Of a DNA stretch of 64,000 bases, positions 35,983 through 46,533 are shown piece after piece; position 1 is the first letter of the stretch, and every line of letters begins with the position of its first letter. The notes beneath the pieces were generated by a model. The model was not told where the DNA came from, did no database searches, and saw nothing but the letters and a program-made list of their open reading frames with translations. The stretch is taken from assembly GCF_023973825.1 (NCBI RefSeq), contig NC_090124.1, positions 1,288,501-1,352,500 on the forward strand, given 5' to 3'. This DNA is from Plasmodium brasilianum. Lineage: Eukaryota > Apicomplexa > Aconoidasida > Haemosporida > Plasmodiidae. Made by a program: the position numbers and the translations under genes.

Positions 35983-37008
35983 CATTATAACGTGTACAGA
36001 AAAAAAAATAAAAGATCTTTAAAGGTTTACTTGTATCCTCGCTTTTTAAAAAATATATTAGCACCATTAGAAAATGCGCAATTTAAAAATTATTTTTTTT
36101 ATCGATCGTTATCACGTATATGTGTTTCGTTAAGTAGTGCCTTTTCGTTAAGCGCAAGAATTCATTTGTATAGAAAGAATATAAATAATATATTATTAAC
36201 ACAGCTATTATTGAATAATGAAATTTTAATAAAAATATTAAGAATATGTTGGTTATATAAGTTAAGTCATCTCATTGACAAAAACATAAAATCATGTCGC
36301 TATTTATCAACCATGTTTTATATTATTAGTATATATATAGATATATTATTTACCTATGATTTTTCAAATAATCCTTATTTTTACTGCATGCTTTATTCTG
36401 CTTCCTCCATTTTAAAAAGCTTGAGTATGCTTACATACACGTCCATCAGACCAATTACAAACGTTCATCTATGGCAAATTCTGTCTAGTTGTTCAGATAG
36501 AAATTATCAACAAAAAACCTTTGGATTAATAACAGACGGTGCAAATGAGAATGGTCAGGATGTGCATTTAAGTGATAATAAACACAGAGATGAAAAAAAG
36601 TTGAAGGATCATACGAATGCTATTAATAACGTATGCGATGCGTTTACGAATAATATTTCTTCAGGAAAGGAGGATGTATATAATGATGAGATAGAAGTGG
36701 GCAACAACAACAGTGTAAACCTTCGAGGTGATCCTACTGATAGTCATGATGATTGTCATGCTGATAACCATCGTATACCAGAAAATCATGCAAATTATAT
36801 GCCAAGGAAAACATTCTTCATAGGAGAAGTTAGTGTAATAGTTGACTTACTCTCGTCCCTCGTGGACTTACTAACAGCTCTTCTTTTTTCACGTGCAATG
36901 AAATACATAAAGCAAAAGTTTTATTTTTATATTTTGTTATCCTCTGTACATTTGTTTTTCTCATACAAGGAATTACAGCATTTACTAATGTACGAAAGCA
37001 AGATTTAA
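35983..37008 (+). CDS. Multi-pass membrane protein, possible RUS (DUF647) family; 5' end unresolved
   Basis: One long exon open from an acceptor-like AAGTAG at 35977-35982 to the stop at 37006-37008 (about 341 codons). No in-frame ATG occurs near its start, so a short upstream exon is needed. A candidate ending at 35922 before a GTAATG donor would overlap the opposite-strand gene, so the start is left open. The protein has several hydrophobic helices (LYPRFLKNILAPLEN..., FYIISIYIDILFTY, YFYCMLYSASSILKSLSMLTY, a C-terminal VIVDLLSSLVDLLTALLF). A charged Asn/Asp/His-rich loop separates the last helices. The order of conserved-looking segments (Phe-Leu-x-x-x-P start, a paired-aromatic Tyr segment, a long middle hairpin, a terminal helix pair) resembles the RUS/DUF647 family. 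That assignment is by pattern only and could be wrong; otherwise it is an unknown conserved membrane protein. Confidence 0.7.
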   Translation, partial: HYNVYRKKNKRSLKVYLYPRFLKNILAPLENAQFKNYFFYRSLSRICVSLSSAFSLSARIHLYRKNINNILLTQLLLNNEILIKILRICWLYKLSHLIDKNIKSCRYLSTMFYIISIYIDILFTYDFSNNPYFYCMLYSASSILKSLSMLTYTSIRPITNVHLWQILSSCSDRNYQQKTFGLITDGANENGQDVHLSDNKHRDEKKLKDHTNAINNVCDAFTNNISSGKEDVYNDEIEVGNNNSVNLRGDPTDSHDDCHADNHRIPENHANYMPRKTFFIGEVSVIVDLLSSLVDLLTALLFSRAMKYIKQKFYFYILLSSVHLFFSYKELQHLLMYESKI

Positions 37009-37889
37009 TTTGAAAAAGCGCACACGGTATAGCGAATTATAAGTAAAGCGTACACCTATATGTGTATGGACATATGAACTTCCACCCTTATTAATGTGCA
37101 TATTATGATTGGGTACTTGTTTGTTCTACTAAAGATACAACCACATGTTCACGCCTTAACTATTTTTATATTTTTTTTTTTTTTTTCTCAACATGACGAA
37201 AAAATCTTAGATTTGCTTCCAATTTAACATTAATTAATAAAGTAAATATATAAGCATATAAATAATTAAATGAACTAATAAACAAATAAGTGAACAAATA
37301 AATGAACAAAATTCCTTTTCCTTTGTATACTTTGAAATTTCCAAAAAAAAAAAAAAAAAAAAAAAAATTTAACAGCGTTTAGATTAGGTAATTCTTTTTT
37401 TTTTTTTTTTTTTTTGGTAAATGTATATTGTAATAATGTAGTTCACTTTACATAGTAACAAAACATACGATAAATGGAAATCGTTTGTTACTTATAAATA
37501 AGCCATTTTTAAATATTCCATATTGACACAAGTACATATATATATATATATATGTATAAGTGTATGAACAAATATACATATTAACTTTACTACACTGTAT
37601 AACGTTTCTGCTAAATCATGGTATTTATAAAAGTTGAATGGAGTTAAAATAATAAAAAACATCTTTTACAAAAAAAATAAAATAAAGAAACATATTAAAG
37701 TATTAAAAATGTATCTTCTATAGAGAGAAGGTGGGGGGGGGGCTTATAAAAAAAAAAAAAAAAAAAAATGGACACTAATATTTTTTAAAGCAGTGGTTAA
37801 TCTCAATTTTAATTAATTAAATTGTTATCAGTTCAATCATACATTCGAATTGTATTTAATATCTAGAATGTGTAATTTTTCTTTTTGCT
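37009..37889. other. Convergent intergenic region between the membrane-protein gene and the QCR9-like gene
   Basis: Only 3' flanks are expected here. It contains A and T runs (37175-37190, 37344-37367, 37397-37415), an eight-G run at 37733-37741 that is rare in this genome, and an (AT)n tract. No exon is supported. Confidence 0.65.
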
Positions 37890-38615
37890 TTAGTCCTCCT
37901 CCGGGTACGTGTAAGGACAGTCGATGTACAGTTTCTAACAAAAAAGGGATACATTAACATGGACGTAATTATGCATATATATATGTACGTATGGGTATAT
38001 GTAAGTACAGGTACACCTATGTACATATATGCGTAGGATGGCATACAGGATATATATAAACCATTCCATGCGCATTGTTTAACATGTAGAACGTAACATA
38101 TATTTTTGCATACCCCTTTATTTATTTTCTTCCATATATTATTAAACCAGATTCCCCAAAAATAGGATGTAACACATCCCCCCGTTACAACAAAAAGCCA
38201 GTAGCGACTGTTATGCTTCAATATGTGATCATAAATTCTTATGGAAAAACAAGTGTACATGCAAATATATGTATATAAATAAATATATATATATATAAGT
38301 AGCTTCACTGCTTCGTAAAACTATTAATCGGTTTCTCTCACACATACATATATACACCTCCTTCCACGGGGATGCTTACTTCGTTTTATTCAATGCAACG
38401 AAAAAGGGATTGAAAATATCCTTTCCTTTTCTACTCTTCCCAAGTGATTTCCATATAAAAGAGGGGTAAGTGTCACTGAATGGACTTCCAAAAACCACTG
38501 AAAGGTGAAGATAATATGAGAGTCATATGTTTATTTTCAATATGGAAATGAAAAGGAAATGGAAAGTATGGCAGAAAAAACAAAAAAAAAATAGATTGTT
38601 CATACGCAATTTCAT
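37890..38615 (-). CDS. QCR9: Cytochrome b-c1 complex subunit 9-like (QCR9), 98 aa in four exons
   Basis: Small single-TM subunit of respiratory complex III in the inner mitochondrial membrane. The gene is reconstructed from four reverse-strand exons with GT-AG junctions and consistent phase: 38606-38615 (10 nt, MKL plus one base), 38380-38497, 38114-38237 and 37890-37934. The diagnostic part is exon 3: a hydrophobic helix (YWLFVVTGGCVTSYFWGIWF) followed by NNIWKKINKG. The last exon continues it as KLYIDCPYTYPEED. This matches the QCR9 pattern of one TM followed by W/Y-x(3-4)-N-x-G-K-L-W/Y. The N-terminal 42 residues (VFGSPFSDTYPSFIWKSLG...) are basic and aromatic, plausible as a matrix-facing extension. 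A simple ORF scan shows only a misleading 150-codon frame here. Introns are about 108, 142 and 179 bp. Confidence 0.8.
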
Positions 38616-39091
38616 ATTTTACACTGCTAATATTTAACACATATATATATATATATGTATATATATATAATATAAAATTTACTTTTACGAAGTCAAAATT
38701 AATCTAATGCAATAAATATGTAGTTATAATTTTGTATTCCTGATATACTTTTACAAAAGCAGTTCTATTTTGATGAGAAAAAAATTAAAAAAATAAATTA
38801 AAACTGAGAACAGTTAACAGTTTCTTCTTTACTATAGGAATGAAAAAGTGTCAATGGAAATATTTAGAAATTTATCTTTTTATAATCCTCTGTATTTTTG
38901 AAATCTCTTTTTCAGTCTGTATTTTTATTATTATTATTTTTTTTTTTTTGCTTGTATTTTTTAACACTTTTTTGGTAAGGTATTAACACACTTATTTGTA
39001 AGCATTTTAGTGTCGAGTAATGCTGGACATATATACATATATTTGTATGCGTTTATATGTATACATATATACATATATACATATATATATA

Positions 39092-39140
<49 letters not shown>

Positions 39141-39805
39141 AAACATAATGTATATGTACATGTATTTGGAGTTACTGTTCTTAGTGAAAGTTTGCTTCAA
39201 GATTTTTAGAGAACTTTTACATTTTGTCAAAAATTTTTTTTTAATGGATTTATTTATGTTTATTCCTTTTTTATTTCTGAACAATTACTATTTAATTTTT
39301 TGAGCTTTACTTTTTGCCTTTTATTTTAACCTCTTTCTTTCCTCCCTTTAACTCGTATTTATTTACCTTTTAAATATTCCATATTTGTTGTAAAGAATGT
39401 TCACTGCGCATTGTTGCTCCTAAGAATAATGTAACTATATGTTAATTTCTACTGAAGCGCTTATCATTTATTTTTTGTCAGTTTTAAGAAACGTGAAAGG
39501 TGGAAATGTTTTTATATATTTGCTCCAGGTAATCGCCACTATAGTGGGTATTCAAACGTGCAAATGTACAATTGAATGTGGATACATATATAGATATATA
39601 CAAACATATACACATACTTACATACGTACATATTTATAGATATATATATAAACATATACACATACTTATATACGTACATATATATAGATATATACCCACA
39701 TACTTCCATAAATACATATGTACATATGTGCATATAAACATTTTTACATTTATATATTCCTTACCATTTAAATGTGACTTGGCTCTTTAAAACGAAGGGA
39801 AAATA
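38616..39805. other. Divergent promoter region between the QCR9-like and RsmE-like genes
   Basis: Contains (AT)n near 38640-38670, long T runs (38940-38950, 39100-39139) and a CATATACATA/TATATAGATA repeat (39590-39720, a roughly 60-bp unit present about twice). No exon is supported; open frames are repeat-derived. Confidence 0.6.
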
Positions 39806-41167
39806 ATGAATTTAATATTAATCAGTATAAAGAGTATTTATAAGCATAAGGACGATTTTTTTTTCAAAACAGACAATAGACAAACGAACCATTTAAAAAA
39901 TATTTTAAAGGTAAAGGTAAATCAGACGGTAAAAGTCGGGGTGATTAATAAAGGCAAGGGGGAAGGAGTTATCATAGAAGAAAATAAAAATTTTTATGTT
40001 ATAAAATTGTTAACACCTATACATTTGGAAAAATCGGAAGATAAATTTATTCCTGTTGATATAGCTATATGTATACCTAGACCAAAAGTTTTAAGCAAAT
40101 CGTTACAACAATTATCGTCAGTTGGTGTTAAAAGGATCATTATTGTATTTTCCGAGTATTCAAATAAGTCTTATGAATCAAGTAAAATTTTAAAAAATGA
40201 AGAAATAAAATATGCACTTCAGTTAGGACTGGAACAAGCCATGTGTACACAATTTCCTGAAATTTATATACATTACTCGTTCAGCTCCTTTTTTATGAAC
40301 ATTCAGAAATATAGCGATGAAAATACTATAAAACTGTGTGCACACACAGATATAAAAATAAAAGATACCAACTTAGTTGAGTATTGTATATTAAATAAAG
40401 AAAGAGGGAAAATTCTTTTAATGCTCGGATGTGAAAGAGGTTTTTCCGAGCTTGAAATTTATTTGATAAATAAATTGCAATTTCATTTTCTTAATATAAC
40501 TGAAAGAATTTTAAAATGTGAAACAGCTTTGTTAATTATTATCGGTCAGTTACTTTTATTAACAGAAAATATATCCATTCGACCGAGTGGGAAAAAAATG
40601 AGAAGATCTTCTAGAAATATTCGCGATGTAAGGAAAGATAATTCGATCATATTGGACAAGAACAAAAAGGGAAATACACATAACGTGCATAATATACATA
40701 ATACGAGTAATACACATAATACACGCAATACGTATAATATACAAACTAACGGCACTTTTCAAAATAAAACAGAAATGATCAACGAAATTAAAAGTATATT
40801 AAAAAAGGAAACATTTTTACCTGAACAGTTAATAAATTCCATAAACAATTTTATACATGATCAGGAAAATACTGAAATGATGGAAGATATTTCGAATAAT
40901 TATGAAAAGGATTATATGGTGAAGGAAAATACAAATATTATTGATTCCCTTTTAAAAATCATACATTCTTTTAACACAGATGAAAAAAATAAGTTTCAAA
41001 ATATTTATCTAACTTTACTACTTAAGAAAATAAAATATAAAAGTAAATATTATATGTCATATAATGATACAAGAAATATCATTGATGAGGACGGTGTGTT
41101 TATATATAGGACACAGAGATACGTGTCAAAAAAGAAAAATTCTTTAAATGATATGCAGCCCTTGTAG
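39806..41167 (+). CDS. rsmE: RsmE-like 16S rRNA (uracil-N3)-methyltransferase (SPOUT), 453 aa
   Basis: Member of the RsmE family, which methylates N3 of U1498-equivalent in small-subunit rRNA using S-adenosylmethionine; in a parasite it would serve organelle ribosomes. The N terminus MNLILISIKSIYKHKDDFFF and HLKNILKVKVNQTVKVGVIN fit the PUA-like first domain. The SPOUT fold follows with ICIPRPKVLSKSLQQLSSVGV and the deep-knot SAM site LMLGCERGFSELEI (normally GPEGGFSxxE). The trailing LNITERILKCETALLIIIGQL matches the RsmE LRTETA motif. The usual IGPEGG is here MLGCERG, so two Gly/Pro positions are changed. After about residue 250 there is a 200-residue extension with His-Asn-Thr repeats, absent from bacterial RsmE. 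No clear transit peptide is visible. Single exon; the start is the first Met. Confidence 0.85.
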   Translation: MNLILISIKSIYKHKDDFFFKTDNRQTNHLKNILKVKVNQTVKVGVINKGKGEGVIIEENKNFYVIKLLTPIHLEKSEDKFIPVDIAICIPRPKVLSKSLQQLSSVGVKRIIIVFSEYSNKSYESSKILKNEEIKYALQLGLEQAMCTQFPEIYIHYSFSSFFMNIQKYSDENTIKLCAHTDIKIKDTNLVEYCILNKERGKILLMLGCERGFSELEIYLINKLQFHFLNITERILKCETALLIIIGQLLLLTENISIRPSGKKMRRSSRNIRDVRKDNSIILDKNKKGNTHNVHNIHNTSNTHNTRNTYNIQTNGTFQNKTEMINEIKSILKKETFLPEQLINSINNFIHDQENTEMMEDISNNYEKDYMVKENTNIIDSLLKIIHSFNTDEKNKFQNIYLTLLLKKIKYKSKYYMSYNDTRNIIDEDGVFIYRTQRYVSKKKNSLNDMQPL

Positions 41168-41309
41168 CACCTTAAGGAATGCAATTTTTTTTTTTTTTTT
41201 CCCTAATAAAAATAAACTTCCGATGTACCGAAGTCCTTCACATAAATAGCTGTTACCGCTAATATTTTAATGTTTTTGTCTCTTCTGCTTTTAAGCAAAT
41301 ATTTTAACG

Positions 41310-41341
<32 letters not shown>

Positions 41342-41923
41342 TATACTTTGGACTATGCTAAAAAAATGCAGAATATGTTTAAACTGCTTCATCATAAATA
41401 AATTTTATGTTTGTTACGCTTTATTAATTAATACTTCAATTTTGTGTCTTACTTTTTTGTTTTATTTTGATATAGACCAGTATGTCAGTTCAACCGGTTT
41501 TTCGTTATTTAATTATGTAAAGAAAAAAAAAAAATAAAATAAAATAAAAAATATAGTAAAATAAAAAATATAGTAAAATAAAAAATATAATACAATAAAA
41601 AATATAATACAATAAAAAATATAATAAAATAAAAAATATAATACAATAAAAAATATAATACAATAAAAAATATAATACAATAAAAAATATAATAAAATAA
41701 AAAATATGATAAAATAAAAAATATAACAAAATAGAAAATATAAAAAAATAAAATAAAAAAAAAAAATTGCTTTAAAATATGTGCAGCATATTGTCCCTAT
41801 TTTTAACGAATGATACCGTTTTCGAATTAGTTTACATTTATCTCTGCATTTCATATAAAAGCACCACTGCACATGTGAATAGTTAGTTAATCTGTTTTCA
41901 GTTTTTATGAAGAAACTTAAGTA
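41168..41923. other. Convergent intergenic region with a 17-bp tandem repeat
   Basis: Between the stop codons of two convergent genes. It has an (AT)n tract at 41311-41336 and, at 41530-41760, about 13 copies of a 15-17 bp unit of the type ACAATAAAAAATATAAT. Reverse-strand frames through it encode only Phe/Ile/Tyr/Leu strings. No exon is supported. Confidence 0.7.
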
Positions 41924-42298
41924 TTATTGTAAAGGATACTTTTCTTTTAATTCTTCAATTTTATCCTCAAAAGTTATTTCGTAAGGAAACCTTGGGAATT
42001 TATTTCCATATATTTTCCTCATGAGTAACCATTTGGTAAAACATTCAACTTCGTATACAGTCATTCTATGAACGTTTATCTTTTTGCTTATTAAAAAATT
42101 GTACATATCCTTTCTAGGTTCATAATCTGGGTTTATTCCTTTGATATAATATTCCCAGCTTTTTCCTTCATCTGTTTTTAAATCGTTAAGAAAATTTTCA
42201 ATTTCACAATTTTGGCTTTTTTCTGTTGTAAAGAACTTACGAAATGACAATTTATTTTTCCTTATTCCATTTGATTTCCTGTAAAGTAGTTTTATCAT
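41924..42298 (-). CDS. Small conserved-looking protein (124 aa), possibly mitochondrial
   Basis: I do not recognise a family. The product begins MIKLLYRKSNGIRKNKLSFR, rich in Arg/Lys with few acidic residues over the first 25 residues, which resembles a mitochondrial presequence. The rest is soluble, mixed-charge sequence with ordinary composition and no low-complexity tract: WEYYIKGINPDYEPRKDMYN, then KINVHRMTVYEVECFTKWLL and a C-terminal helix ending EELKEKYPLQ. No transmembrane segment. An intronless frame of this quality in such A/T-rich DNA is very unlikely by chance, so the gene is probably real. It lies tail-to-tail with the RsmE-like gene. Confidence 0.75.
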   Translation of the reverse strand: MIKLLYRKSNGIRKNKLSFRKFFTTEKSQNCEIENFLNDLKTDEGKSWEYYIKGINPDYEPRKDMYNFLISKKINVHRMTVYEVECFTKWLLMRKIYGNKFPRFPYEITFEDKIEELKEKYPLQ

Positions 42299-42867
42299 AT
42301 TTTTTCAACTCCTTGCTTAATTTTTCACTTGTACAGTATATGTTTCATTTCGCATGTATCTTTTTCGTTTATTTGTACACACATTCATTTATTTTGATAT
42401 ATATCCTGTTATAGTTTTTTTTTTTTTTTCTTAAATTTTAACTTCTTAATAGCGCCCTTTTTAATCCTTTCCTTTCAATGATAATTAACTTTTCAAATTT
42501 TTTTTTTCCTTCAAAAAATTAAAGCACGGACGGGGAAAAAGGAAGAAAAACTTTTTTTTACCTATTCCTCATAATGTTTGTAAAAGAATTAATACAAAAT
42601 TTCATTTTTACGCATTTTTGCTTTTAACAATACGTGTGAAAAAAGGATTGAAAATGGAAAAAAAAGAAAGAAAAAGGAAAATATCACGTAGTAAGAATGC
42701 CAACATGTGTATTTTCTTAAAAGGACATTTAATATAAAGCGAAAATTAAAGAAAAAAAAAAAAAAATAAAATAAAATAAAAATACACTCAAGGAGCTTTC
42801 CTCTATTTAATGTTAAAATTAAAATATATTGACAATATAATTGAAAAAAAGAGAAGTAACAAAAAAA
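42299..42867. other. Region upstream of the 124-aa gene
   Basis: Promoter/5' UTR sequence of the 124-aa gene (reverse strand), with T and A runs and no supported exon before the small exon at 42868-42929. Confidence 0.55.
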
Positions 42868-43460
42868 TTAAGGGGCTATAAAAACTGTCAAATCGTAGAC
42901 GTGCCAGAAGGGGTTCCCTCGTTTTTCGCCTACAAAAAAAAAAAAAAAAAAAAATTAAAATTGTCAAATAAAATAAAATTAAGTAAAATTATATAAAATT
43001 GAATAAAATTAAGTAAAATTAAATAAAATTGAATAAAATTGAATAAAATGAAATAAAATTGAATAAAATTGAATAAAATGAAATAAAATTGATTAAAATT
43101 AAGTAAAATTGAATAAAATTGAATAAAATTAAGTAAAATTGAATAAAATTGAATAGAATGAAATAAAATTAAATAAAATTGAATAAAATTATGTCAAATA
43201 AAATTAAAATAAATTAAATAAAATGAAATAAAATAATAAATTTGGAAAAGGTGCAAAAACAACACGTTGAATTCCCCTTTTAATGTGTAGCCATTATTTC
43301 ACGCCAGAAAACATATTTATGAAAAAAATATCCTCAAACAGTGCAAATATACGTAGAAATATTCGTATGCATATATATGATACTATAATATCGTTTTTTC
43401 AATGCTCTCATTTTTAAACGGTGCCACGGGGCCCTATATTCTATGCTGTTGGTTATATTT
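42868..43460 (-). CDS. Two reverse-strand exons downstream of VTC: 3' exons of VTC or part of a tiny separate gene
   Basis: Exon 43384-43460 follows the acceptor TTCTTCTATTTAG and reads NITNSIEYRAPWHRLKMRAL and on to KKRYY, ending at a GTATCA donor. Exon 42868-42929 follows a T-tract/GTAG acceptor and reads EKRGNPFWHVYDLTVFIAP then stop. The two join in phase 1 across an intron that holds the 10-bp repeat at 42960-43240. The VTC coding sequence could splice into the first of them in matching phase 2 through a GTGATA donor at 43516. That would replace its final Met and stop with about 46 residues. Alternatively the Met inside the first exon begins a 29-residue protein. Amino-acid composition (Trp, Pro, His, Arg) and good acceptors argue for coding; the weak GTGATA donor argues for caution. 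Confidence 0.4.
42960..43240. repeat. Tandem 10-11 bp repeat (TTGAATAAAA / TTAAGTAAAA)
   Basis: About 25 imperfect units of AATTGAATAAA, AATTAAGTAAA and AATGAAATAAA. It lies in the predicted intron between the two downstream exons described at 42868-43460. Confidence 0.85.
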
Positions 43461-43512
43461 CTAAATAGAAGAATATGCAAATGCACATCAACCACACTCA
43501 GTTGTCAATTTA

Positions 43513-46500
43513 TCACATTTTAGCGCGATTTTCTTTCAAGTAATCATACTTTTGAATGATCTCTATTCGCTTTAAAAAGAAGAAGTAGGAAGACAGTAGG
43601 GATGTGAGCGAAGTGGCTAGTAGCAAAATAATAACAATGTCAAGGTTTTTATTTTCATTTTTGTACTTCTCTAAAAATAGTGCCAACAGGGTAATATAAA
43701 CAGACACAAGAGTATAATGTAAGAATGTCCTTTCAGCAGCAAAATTAATTTTTGGATCAATTTTGAGTAAATTAATTTTTTCAAATGTTTTAAAATTTTT
43801 ATTATATTTCTGATTTATCCATGAAAATGTTTTTTCTCTTAAATCCCCCTTGTGTAAAGAGTTATAACTTGAATAATCAAAAATACTGTTATACTCATTT
43901 GATACAAAATTTTTTTTATAATATCGATTTTTATTTATTTCTTTTGTATATACAGAATCTAGATGTGTGTTTTGCATATTATAACCACTTGAACGTTTTA
44001 ACGTAAATTCTGATGAGTTATTTGTTGAGTTAAATTTTTCATGTATATTTCTGTGTATCCATATAGGTATATACTTAATTTTTTCTGAGTGTAATAGAGC
44101 CATAGCTGTTTGATATTTCGAATACTTATATGCATTAATAGATTCATTACTATTTAATATATTATTAATCCATTCAGGCATCTTTTCTGCTTTTAATTTC
44201 ACTTCTATAATACCATAGTTTAGTCTAATTATTTCATTTTTTCCTAAGGCCTCTTCAGCTAATCTACACCAATGCTCTCTTCTTTCAACGTACTCATTTA
44301 ACATAGACACATTAGTGTCTATGGATATTCGAACAGAATTATCATTGCTCAGCTGAAAAGCAGATCTCAAATAAGACGTCCTTATTACTGGTTCCAGTTC
44401 GTATTGTATTATCATTTTCTGTATTTCCTTTCCCAGTTTTATGTTTTTCTTTATTTTTTTCTCTAATGCTACAACTGCTTCTGCGTCGTTTGTACCTCCA
44501 CCATCCTTTATCTCGTCACCCCCATTCGTGCTTCTACCCAGTAACTGCCGCTTCCTTTTGCTCAACCTGTTCAGGAAAAAATCTTTAACATTTAACTTAC
44601 CCGTCATAAACTTTAACACATATTTCTGTTCAAGCTCAAACCTTTCCTTTGTCGAGGCCTCACCAGTCCATTCCTCGTGGTGCGTTTTTCTTTCAATGAA
44701 TATCACTTTGTCAGGGTCTTCCTCATTATCGTTATACCATCGGAATCGAATAAGCTGAGCGTTCTCATACCTAAGAATTCTTTTAGAATAGCATGTGGCC
44801 TCTTTGTTGTCAAAATAGACAGAAGTTATTTGCTGTGACTCGTTCAGCAATTTAATATTCTCTTCCTCCCCATCCGTCTCTCCTCTCGGGGTGCCGTTAG
44901 CAGTTATGTTAGAAGTTATGTTCGGAGTTACATTTGCAGCTACATTAGCCGCTACATTAGCAGCTACATTAGAAGCTACATTAGCCGCTACATTAGCAGC
45001 TACATTAGAAGCTACATTAGAAGCTACATTAGAAGCTACATTAGAAGCTACATTAGAAGCTACATTAGCAGCTACATTAGCAGCTACATTAGAAGCTACA
45101 TTAGAAGCTACATTAGCAGCTACATTAGAAGCTACATTAGAAGCTACATTAGAAGCTACATTAGCAGCTACATTAGCAGCTACACTAGCAGCTACACTAG
45201 CAGCCACGTTAGATGCTTCCCTTGAACTACCCACTTCACATGACTCATATTTTTGACTTTTCATTAAACACCTAAAATGGGCATCGAGATCCTCGTTACT
45301 GAGGCCAAATATTAGGTAAGGTAGATGCTTCACAATTTTTACTTTTGTATAAACGATGTTATCATATTTTATTAAAAATTTTGTGGAAATACGTTCAAAC
45401 GTATCTGGCGGTTTCCATGTAGTATTATTTATTTCTTTTATACTATGTTCATTTAATGAACGAAGTAAGGTATATAAATAAGACAAATATACTATTAAGT
45501 TATCAATGTTTATGTTACAGAATTTCTCTTTAATCAAACTTAGTAAGAGCCATTGGTTTATTGATATATTCATTATTTTATCAAAGAAAAAACCTAACTT
45601 CATTACAATTTTACTATTTTTATGAACATAAAAATCCAAATGTATTATTTCACATCCTATTAAATCGAGTTCTTTTTCTATTTCACCATTTTCCACATTA
45701 TTTATGCTACCCTCTATGGATTTTATTTTATTATACATACTAATTAACTTGTCAAGTATATCTCTATATTTATTTTCTGCAAATGTGTTTATCTTCTTTA
45801 TTTCTTGACTAATGATATCATTGTACAAAAATGGTGGCAGCATTTTTATACCTGCGTTTGGAGAAGCGGAAAAAGGAGCCCACGCGTTAATGGGAGATAT
45901 GTGCATGTATAAGTGGTGTGTACGTAAGTGTGTATGTATGTATGTGTGCATGTGCATGTGCATGTGCATGTGCATGTGCGTAGATGTATGCGGGCCTGCT
46001 CGTATTTATGTACACAGATGTACACATCTGCACGAGAGCGCGGGGACTGGGTTTTCCCAGATAGAAGAGTCTACTCGAACAAGAAAAACAGATTAAGCCA
46101 ACTTAATTATATACGACTTATCATTTTTTTTATTATTTTTTTTTTTTTAAATTAACCTTGCTTATCCACCTTTTTAGCGGCATTCTGTAATAGGCCTTTT
46201 TCTAGCTGCAATAAAAAAAAAAAAAAAAAAATATGAATAGTAGGAAATATACACATTTTAAAGGAATTCAAACACGTCACATTACAGCAGTTAAGACACA
46301 CGGGGAAATATGAAAAGGATACATTATTCAAAAACGGCTCAAAAAAAAAAAAAAAAATAGAAAAGAAAAATATGCGTATGTGCTCATATATATATTATAT
46401 ATATATACGTATACATTTTTCTTTTTTTAGGGTGTACCTTCTTTTTGTACTTTTTTCCCATCTTCAATATTTTTCTCCTTATTTTTTTGTACGACACGTA

Positions 46501-46533
46501 ATACTTCCTGTAGTGATTTGGTATGTCCTCCAT
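43513..46533 (-). CDS. VTC4: Vacuolar transporter chaperone (SPX-VTC) polyphosphate polymerase, about 827 aa, three exons
   Basis: Synthesises inorganic polyphosphate from ATP at acidocalcisome/vacuole membranes and passes it into the lumen. Exons 46438-46533, 46157-46205 and 43513-45851 join in phase and complete the SPX domain. Exon 1 reads MEDIPNHYRKYYVSYKKIRR, exon 2 LEKGLLQNAAKKVDKQ, exon 3 continues LPPFLYNDIISQEIKKINTF. The catalytic tunnel domain starts near residue 200 (FERISTKFLIKYDN). It continues with ITSVYFDN (about 393), LIRFRWYND (compare HRLRW, the ATP/Mn-binding Arg pair), VIFIERKTHHEEWTGE, IRTSYLRSAFQL, GIIEVKLK and YSKYQTA. The known catalytic residue types appear retained. 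A DUF202-like region with two TM helices ends the protein (TLVSVYITLLALFL, LDIVIILLLATSLTSLL); the usual third helix is not seen. A 12-bp repeat encodes an Ala/Asn/Val/Ser insert. The extreme N terminus (MKFxK-like) is missing or frameshifted. Confidence 0.9.
44905..45210 (-). repeat. 12-bp coding minisatellite in the VTC gene (Val-Ala-Ala/Ser-Asn units)
   Basis: About 25 tandem copies of GCTACATTAGMA (plus-strand sense) encode a neutral Asn-Val-Ala-Ala/Ser repeat on the minus strand, about 100 residues. It is inserted in the catalytic-core region between the first strand segment and ITSVYFDN. Copies differ only at the Ala/Ser position and a few silent sites, so it is young and probably polymorphic. 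Confidence 0.9.

Noticed and set aside
44891..45256. Plus-strand 121-codon Ala/Thr/Leu/Glu repeat ORF
   Set aside because: Antisense reading of the 12-bp repeat of the VTC gene.
45776..45975. N-terminal extension of the VTC frame upstream of exon 3 (Met-His repeats)
   Set aside because: It is a GTGCATGT repeat read in frame; the acceptor at 45852-45854 and the phase-matched exons at 46157-46205 and 46438-46533 complete the SPX domain instead.
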